Below, piece after piece: positions 13,367 through 14,187 of a DNA stretch of 14,187 bases (position 1 is its first letter; each line of letters starts with the position of its first letter). The notes beneath the pieces are model-generated. The model did no database searches, was not told the origin of the DNA, and was given only the letters and a program-made list of their open reading frames with translations. The translations under genes and the position numbers were made by a program. The stretch spans positions 1 to 14,187 of the forward strand of contig JAZKIX010000058.1 of the NCBI GenBank assembly GCA_040384645.1, read 5' to 3'. Origin of the DNA: JAZKIX01 sp040384645. Lineage in GTDB: Bacteria > Pseudomonadota > Gammaproteobacteria > Burkholderiales > Burkholderiaceae_D.

Positions 13367-14187
13367 ATGTCTTCAGATTTGAATTTACCTATCACCGGCG
13401 CTGAAATTTTAGTGCGCAGTCTGGCCGAGGAAGGCGTCGAACACGTTTTCGGTTATCCCGGCGGTGCCGTACTCTACATTTACGATGCCATTTTCAATCA
13501 GGATAAGTTTCAACACATCCTGGTGCGTCATGAGCAAGCTGCTGTCCATGCTGCCGACGCTTATTCCCGTAGTTCGCAAAAAATCGGTGTGGCTCTAGTC
13601 ACCTCCGGTCCCGGCGTGACCAATGCGGTTACCGGCTTGGCAACTGCCTATATGGATTCGATTCCAATGGTCGTCATTTCCGGTCAGGTACCCAGCACTG
13701 CGATTGGGCAAGATGCCTTTCAGGAATGCGATACGGTTGGTATTACACGCCCTTGCGTGAAACATAATTTTTTGGTGAAAGACGTCAAGGATCTGGCGAC
13801 CACCATCAAAAAAGCATTTTATATCGCCAAAACTGGCCGCCCAGGCCCCGTTCTGGTCGATATTCCGAAAGATATCACCACCCACAAATGCGTCTTCGAC
13901 TATCCGAAAGAAGTCGAAATGCGTTCCTACAAGCCTGTCGATAAAGGTCATTCGGGGCAGATTCGCAAGGCATTGCAATTGTTATTGCAAGCTGAACGCC
14001 CGATGATTTATACCGGCGGTGGCGTCATTCTGGCCGATGCTTCGGTCGAATTGAATAAATTCGTCGATAAGCTGGGCTTCCCATGCACCAATACCTTGAT
14101 GGGATTGGGCGGCTACCGCGCCTCAAGTGACAAGTTTGTCGGCATGCCGGGCATGCACGGCACGTATGAAGCGAACATGGCGATGCA
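13367..14187 (+). CDS. ilvB: Acetolactate synthase large subunit, N-terminal part
   Basis: First 273 codons of the thiamine diphosphate-dependent catalytic subunit of acetohydroxyacid synthase (named ilvB or ilvI depending on source), the first shared step of valine, leucine and isoleucine synthesis; the gene runs off the right edge. The frame opens with MSSDLNLPITGAEILVRSL. It shows GYPGGAVLYIYD (29-40), the catalytic glutamate E56 in RHEQAAVHAADAY, TSGPGVTNAVTGLA at about 79-92, and the ISGQVP and GRPGPVLVDIPKD segments of the PYR domain, then the start of the central FAD-binding domain. AAGGA at 13354-13358 lies 8 nt before the ATG, confirming the start. The small subunit gene ilvH/ilvN would be expected just downstream. 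The sigma-factor unit lies divergently upstream. Confidence 0.96.
   Translation, partial: MSSDLNLPITGAEILVRSLAEEGVEHVFGYPGGAVLYIYDAIFNQDKFQHILVRHEQAAVHAADAYSRSSQKIGVALVTSGPGVTNAVTGLATAYMDSIPMVVISGQVPSTAIGQDAFQECDTVGITRPCVKHNFLVKDVKDLATTIKKAFYIAKTGRPGPVLVDIPKDITTHKCVFDYPKEVEMRSYKPVDKGHSGQIRKALQLLLQAERPMIYTGGGVILADASVELNKFVDKLGFPCTNTLMGLGGYRASSDKFVGMPGMHGTYEANMAM

Noticed and set aside
13158..13382. A 74-codon plus-strand frame running into ilvB
   Set aside because: It overlaps the ilvB ribosome binding site and start in another frame and looks like a chance reading of the leader.
1..14187. Defence system, prophage, insertion sequence, CRISPR array or tRNA gene
   Set aside because: I looked on both strands and saw no repeat-spacer pattern, transposase, integrase, tRNA-like cloverleaf or known defence domain.

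Overview
The window reads as ordinary chromosomal DNA of a betaproteobacterium in the order Burkholderiales, most likely the family Oxalobacteraceae (inference). The grounds are the tauE-cysI-DUF934-cysH-cysD-cysN operon with a divergent cysB, the run of sigma factor, DUF3619, DUF3106 and RDD genes beside an acetolactate synthase gene, moderate GC content, and closely packed genes with many stop/start overlaps. I see no tRNA, rRNA, CRISPR array, insertion sequence, phage gene or clear transfer boundary.

Region 1 (1-4884, minus strand) is an assimilatory sulfate reduction operon. In transcription order it holds a TauE/SafE-type membrane permease, the siroheme sulfite reductase CysI, a DUF934 protein, an iron-sulfur APS reductase (CysH), and the ATP sulfurylase subunits CysD and CysN. 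CysN is cut by the window edge. Together they activate sulfate to APS, reduce it to sulfite and then to sulfide. CysH carries the cysteine pairs of APS-type reductases, so no APS kinase step is needed. No cysJ or ferredoxin gene is present here.

Region 2 (4885-6759) holds a 206-bp divergent regulatory region with a perfect 13-bp inverted repeat, the LysR-type regulator CysB on the plus strand, and a small class I methyltransferase of unknown substrate.

Region 3 (6828-10514, minus strand) holds a TetR regulator followed by a LOG-family nucleotide phosphoribohydrolase, and a two-gene oxidoreductase unit. That unit is a Tat-exported small subunit of the gluconate 2-dehydrogenase subunit 3 type, followed by a GMC flavoprotein with a C-x5-C-x3-C motif like the [3Fe-4S] site of bacterial FAD-glucose dehydrogenase. 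No cytochrome c subunit gene follows.

Region 4 (10682-12836, minus strand) is a tight four-gene unit: an ECF-like sigma factor, a translationally coupled single-span DUF3619 protein, an exported DUF3106 protein and an RDD membrane protein. Its layout suggests a sigma/anti-sigma envelope module. Region 5 (13367 to the right edge, plus strand) is the start of the acetolactate synthase catalytic subunit gene. The 530 bp between regions 4 and 5 are rich in small hairpins, with two T6 tracts and short ORFs, and may be a regulated ilvB leader.

Most of the window is core metabolism. The least explained parts are the sigma/DUF3619/DUF3106/RDD unit, the incomplete GMC dehydrogenase, the ilvB leader and the cysB upstream inverted repeat.
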